Positions 50,773 to 52,888 of a DNA stretch of 52,888 bases are shown here, one piece after another. Below the pieces are notes generated by a model, which saw only the letters and a list, made by a program, of their open reading frames with translations, did not search any database and was not told where the DNA came from. The DNA is from Bacteroidia bacterium. GTDB lineage: Bacteria > Bacteroidota > Bacteroidia > Cytophagales > Cyclobacteriaceae. The DNA lies in contig JAUIKU010000006.1 in the NCBI GenBank assembly GCA_030430675.1, forward strand, positions 1 through 52,888, written 5' to 3'. Both the position numbers and the translations under genes were made by a program. Numbering within the stretch: the first letter of the stretch is position 1; each line of letters starts with the position of its first letter.

Positions 50773-51801
50773 ATGCTGGATCAGGTAAAGGATTTACATC
50801 GGGAATTAGAGAATGTCCAGGTATCCACACAAGAAGAACTAGAATCTTTCCGGCTGAGATTCATCAGTCGTAAAGGTGTAATAAGCGAGTTGTTTCAAGG
50901 GCTGAAGGATGCCGACCCCGGGGAACGGAAAGAACTGGGCCGAACTTTGAACCAGTTAAAAAACCAGGCCCAGGATAAGTTCCAGGAACTGATTAAATCG
51001 CTGGAACAACAGGCACCGGTTGTATCGGCTCCTGAAGTAGACCTCACCTTGCCACCAGGTGGCACCGGATTGGGCAGTGTCCATCCGCTGAGTGCAATAT
51101 GGGAACGAGTAGTAGAAATATTCGGACGTTTGGGCTTCAATGTTTCGGATGGCCCGGAAATTGAAGATGACTGGCACAATTTCACTGCCCTAAACTTTCC
51201 ACCCAATCATCCAGCACGAGAGATGCAGGATACATTTTTCATTGAGAAGGATCCTGACATAGCCCTGCGCACCCACACCTCAAATGTGCAGATACGGGTG
51301 ATGGAGCACAAGAAACCTCCCATAAGAACCTTATCTCCCGGCAGGGTTTTTAGAAACGAGGCAATTTCGGCCAGGGCGCATTGTATCTTCCATCAGTATG
51401 AAATCCTGTATGTCGACGAGAATGTTGGCTTTAAAGACCTCAAGCAGACGCTGTTTCACTTTGCCAAAGAGATGTTTGGGAAAGAGGTCAAGATCCGGTT
51501 CAGACCATCGTACTTTCCCTTCACCGAACCCAGCGCGGAAATTGACATTTCATGTCTTATTTGTAAGGGAGAAGGGTGTAACATTTGTAAATATACCGGC
51601 TGGGTGGAAATAGGGGGGTCTGGTATGGTGGATCCCAATGTATTGGAGAACTGTGGTATCGATTCACAAAAGTATACCGGGTATGCCGCCGGGCTGGGAA
51701 TTGAACGAACTGCTATGCTCAAGTATCAGATCAATGATTTGAGATTATTTACACAAAATGATATCAGGTTTCTGAAGCAATTTGCTTCACTGGGATTTTA
51801 A
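50773..51801 (+). CDS. pheS: Phenylalanine--tRNA ligase alpha subunit
   Basis: PheS is the catalytic subunit of the alpha2beta2 class II synthetase. The 342-residue protein has the N-terminal coiled coil (about 1-90), motif 1 with NVSDGPEIEDDWHNFTALNF, motif 2 with LSPGRVFRNEAISARAHC and motif 3 as GLGIERTAMLKYQINDLR. Length fits. pheT is not adjacent, so the two subunit genes are split here, as in many Bacteroidota. It begins nine bases behind cysN. Confidence 0.97.
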   Translation: MLDQVKDLHRELENVQVSTQEELESFRLRFISRKGVISELFQGLKDADPGERKELGRTLNQLKNQAQDKFQELIKSLEQQAPVVSAPEVDLTLPPGGTGLGSVHPLSAIWERVVEIFGRLGFNVSDGPEIEDDWHNFTALNFPPNHPAREMQDTFFIEKDPDIALRTHTSNVQIRVMEHKKPPIRTLSPGRVFRNEAISARAHCIFHQYEILYVDENVGFKDLKQTLFHFAKEMFGKEVKIRFRPSYFPFTEPSAEIDISCLICKGEGCNICKYTGWVEIGGSGMVDPNVLENCGIDSQKYTGYAAGLGIERTAMLKYQINDLRLFTQNDIRFLKQFASLGF

Positions 51802-51826
51802 CTGCTGTTTGGGGTAGGGTTGATCG

Positions 51827-52681
51827 ATGAATTTCCAAATCAAGAAAGTTGCAGTAATTGGAGCGGGGGTTATGGGGCAAGGCATTGCCCAATCCGTGGC
51901 CATGGGAGGATACCCGGTCATTTTATACGATATTATTCATGCCAATCTCGATCGTGCCATGGAGGCCATTGGAGGAAATTTGCAAAAGGGGGTGGAACTT
52001 GGGAAAGTTACTGCGGATCAGAAAAAAGAAGCCCTGGAACGGATTACCCCGGTAGATCAATTGGTTGGTGTGGCAGCAGATTTGATAATAGAGGCAGTGG
52101 TGGAAGATTTACAGGTCAAGCGCGAATTGTTCTCTAAACTGGAGTCATTAAATACTCAGGATACGATTTTTGCTTCAAATACCAGTTCAATACCAATTAC
52201 TCAAATCGCTTCGGCATTAGAATCTCCCCATCGATTTGCAGGGTTGCATTTTTTTAATCCAGCCTATTTAATGAAACTGGTGGAGGTAATCAAAGGCAAT
52301 AAAACTGAGGCAGGGGTGGTTCCAATATTAATGGAGTTTGTAAGATCCATTGGAAAAACGCCAGTACAAGCCACGGATGCACCTGGGTTTATTGTTAACC
52401 GGGTTGCCAGGCATTATTACCTGGAAAGTCTTCGTATTCTGGAGGAGCAGGTCGCAGATCATCAGGTGATCGATGAACTACTGGAGGGATACGGTTTCAG
52501 AATGGGACCGTTTAAATTGATGGATCTGATAGGGATCGACATCAACTACGCAGTAACCACCTCAATATTTGATGCATTCCACTATGATCCCAAGTTCAGG
52601 CCCAGTAGGATACAACAAAACCTGGTGGCTGCCGGTCATTTGGGCAAAAAATCGGGAAAAGGATTTTATGATTATCAATAG
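51827..52681 (+). CDS. 3-hydroxyacyl-CoA dehydrogenase (3-hydroxybutyryl-CoA type)
   Basis: The 284-residue protein oxidises 3-hydroxyacyl-CoA with NAD. It has the Rossmann motif VAVIGAGVMGQGIAQSVAMG, the ASNTSSIPITQIA loop, the catalytic-His region RFAGLHFFNPAYLMKLVEV and the ATDAPGFIVNRVARHYYLES hinge leading to the C-terminal domain. This is the single-domain, monofunctional form. It starts 25 nt after pheS. The last 14 bases overlap the next gene. Together with the acyl-CoA dehydrogenase at 11-12 kb it suggests beta-oxidation capacity, though the two are far apart. Confidence 0.94.
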   Translation: MNFQIKKVAVIGAGVMGQGIAQSVAMGGYPVILYDIIHANLDRAMEAIGGNLQKGVELGKVTADQKKEALERITPVDQLVGVAADLIIEAVVEDLQVKRELFSKLESLNTQDTIFASNTSSIPITQIASALESPHRFAGLHFFNPAYLMKLVEVIKGNKTEAGVVPILMEFVRSIGKTPVQATDAPGFIVNRVARHYYLESLRILEEQVADHQVIDELLEGYGFRMGPFKLMDLIGIDINYAVTTSIFDAFHYDPKFRPSRIQQNLVAAGHLGKKSGKGFYDYQ

Positions 52682-52888
52682 ATTTTTGAGGTTTCTCGTG
52701 GTTTGTGGTGTTGTTGGCCTGATATCATGTGAAAGCTCTGCTCCCGAAGACCAGATTCCGGTAGTAATCGTAAACGAAACTATTAACCTGACCAACCAGC
52801 AATACCTGGATCTTCAATTCGACGGAGGTTATGTCAACATCAGCGGTGGTGTACGGGGGATTATCATTTACCGGGTATCTGCCAATCA
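52668..52888 (+). CDS. Lipoprotein, N-terminal part (continues beyond window)
   Basis: The frame starts at ATG 52668, overlapping the dehydrogenase end by 14 bp, and is open to the window edge (73 codons). A lipobox LISC (Cys21) follows a hydrophobic start. The mature part contains TINLTNQQYLDLQFDGGYVN and SGGVRGIIIYRVSANQ. I recall this phrase from Bacteroidota lipoproteins with a Rieske-like 2Fe-2S fold, but the cysteine/histidine motifs would lie outside the window, so that call is tentative. Confidence 0.6.
   Translation, partial: MIINRFLRFLVVCGVVGLISCESSAPEDQIPVVIVNETINLTNQQYLDLQFDGGYVNISGGVRGIIIYRVSAN

Overview
The window looks like chromosomal core-genome sequence from a member of the Bacteroidota, probably of the Cytophagales type. 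The evidence is: promoters of the form TTTG-N19-TAnnTTTG, few Shine-Dalgarno sequences, several GTG/TTG starts, the cluster rpsU-xerC-hpf, tandem OmpH chaperones behind bamA, a cytochrome c maturation operon with a short CcmD and a cysteine-type CcmE, and paired outer-membrane barrels of the DUF6089 type. I see no rRNA, tRNA, CRISPR array, insertion sequence or phage genes. The lineage is inferred from gene content, not from a tree.

Layout. 1-5.5 kb: the end of asd, then on the minus strand rimP-nusA-infB and a small two-helix membrane protein (457-636) behind infB. The operon leader carries a perfect 26-bp palindrome. 5.5-8 kb: cysS and an M28/glutaminyl-cyclase-like lipoprotein. 8-11 kb (minus): galE-rfbB-rfbA, making nucleotide sugars. 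11-14 kb: acyl-CoA dehydrogenase, then rpsU-xerC-hpf behind a near-consensus promoter. 13.8-17.5 kb (minus): metK, an RsmI-like methyltransferase, an alpha/beta hydrolase and pdxJ. 17.5-27.9 kb (plus): yqeY-like, cvpA, a hydrolase, a CBS protein, nadK, two outer-membrane barrels, uppS, bamA and three ompH/skp copies, ending in a strong terminator. Much of this run serves the envelope: UppS makes the lipid carrier, BamA inserts barrels, and OmpH chaperones them.

27.9-33 kb is a mixed stretch: LD-carboxypeptidase, chromate-type transporter, a two-domain lipoprotein, recO with a short coding remnant abutting its start, and an unrecognised 352-residue protein. 33-38.4 kb (minus): mreB-mreC-mreD-mrdA-rodA, the cell-elongation machine, with overlapping reading frames. 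38.5-47 kb (minus): ccmB-ccmC-ccmD-ccmE-ccmF, a DUF2520 protein, a UbiA prenyltransferase, purN and purH. 47-50.8 kb: cysQ diverges from cysC-cysD-cysN (sulfate activation and PAP removal) across a shared promoter region. 50.8-52.9 kb: pheS, a 3-hydroxyacyl-CoA dehydrogenase and the start of a lipoprotein cut by the window edge.

The window is mostly ordinary housekeeping. I did not find a clear new defence or biosynthetic system. The items most worth a second look are the CxxxY-type CcmE, the rimP leader palindrome, the small membrane gene behind infB, the reading frame that ends in TAATG at recO, the triplicated OmpH, the SD-bearing rpsU, and the unknown 352-residue protein with its paired TGATCA sites.
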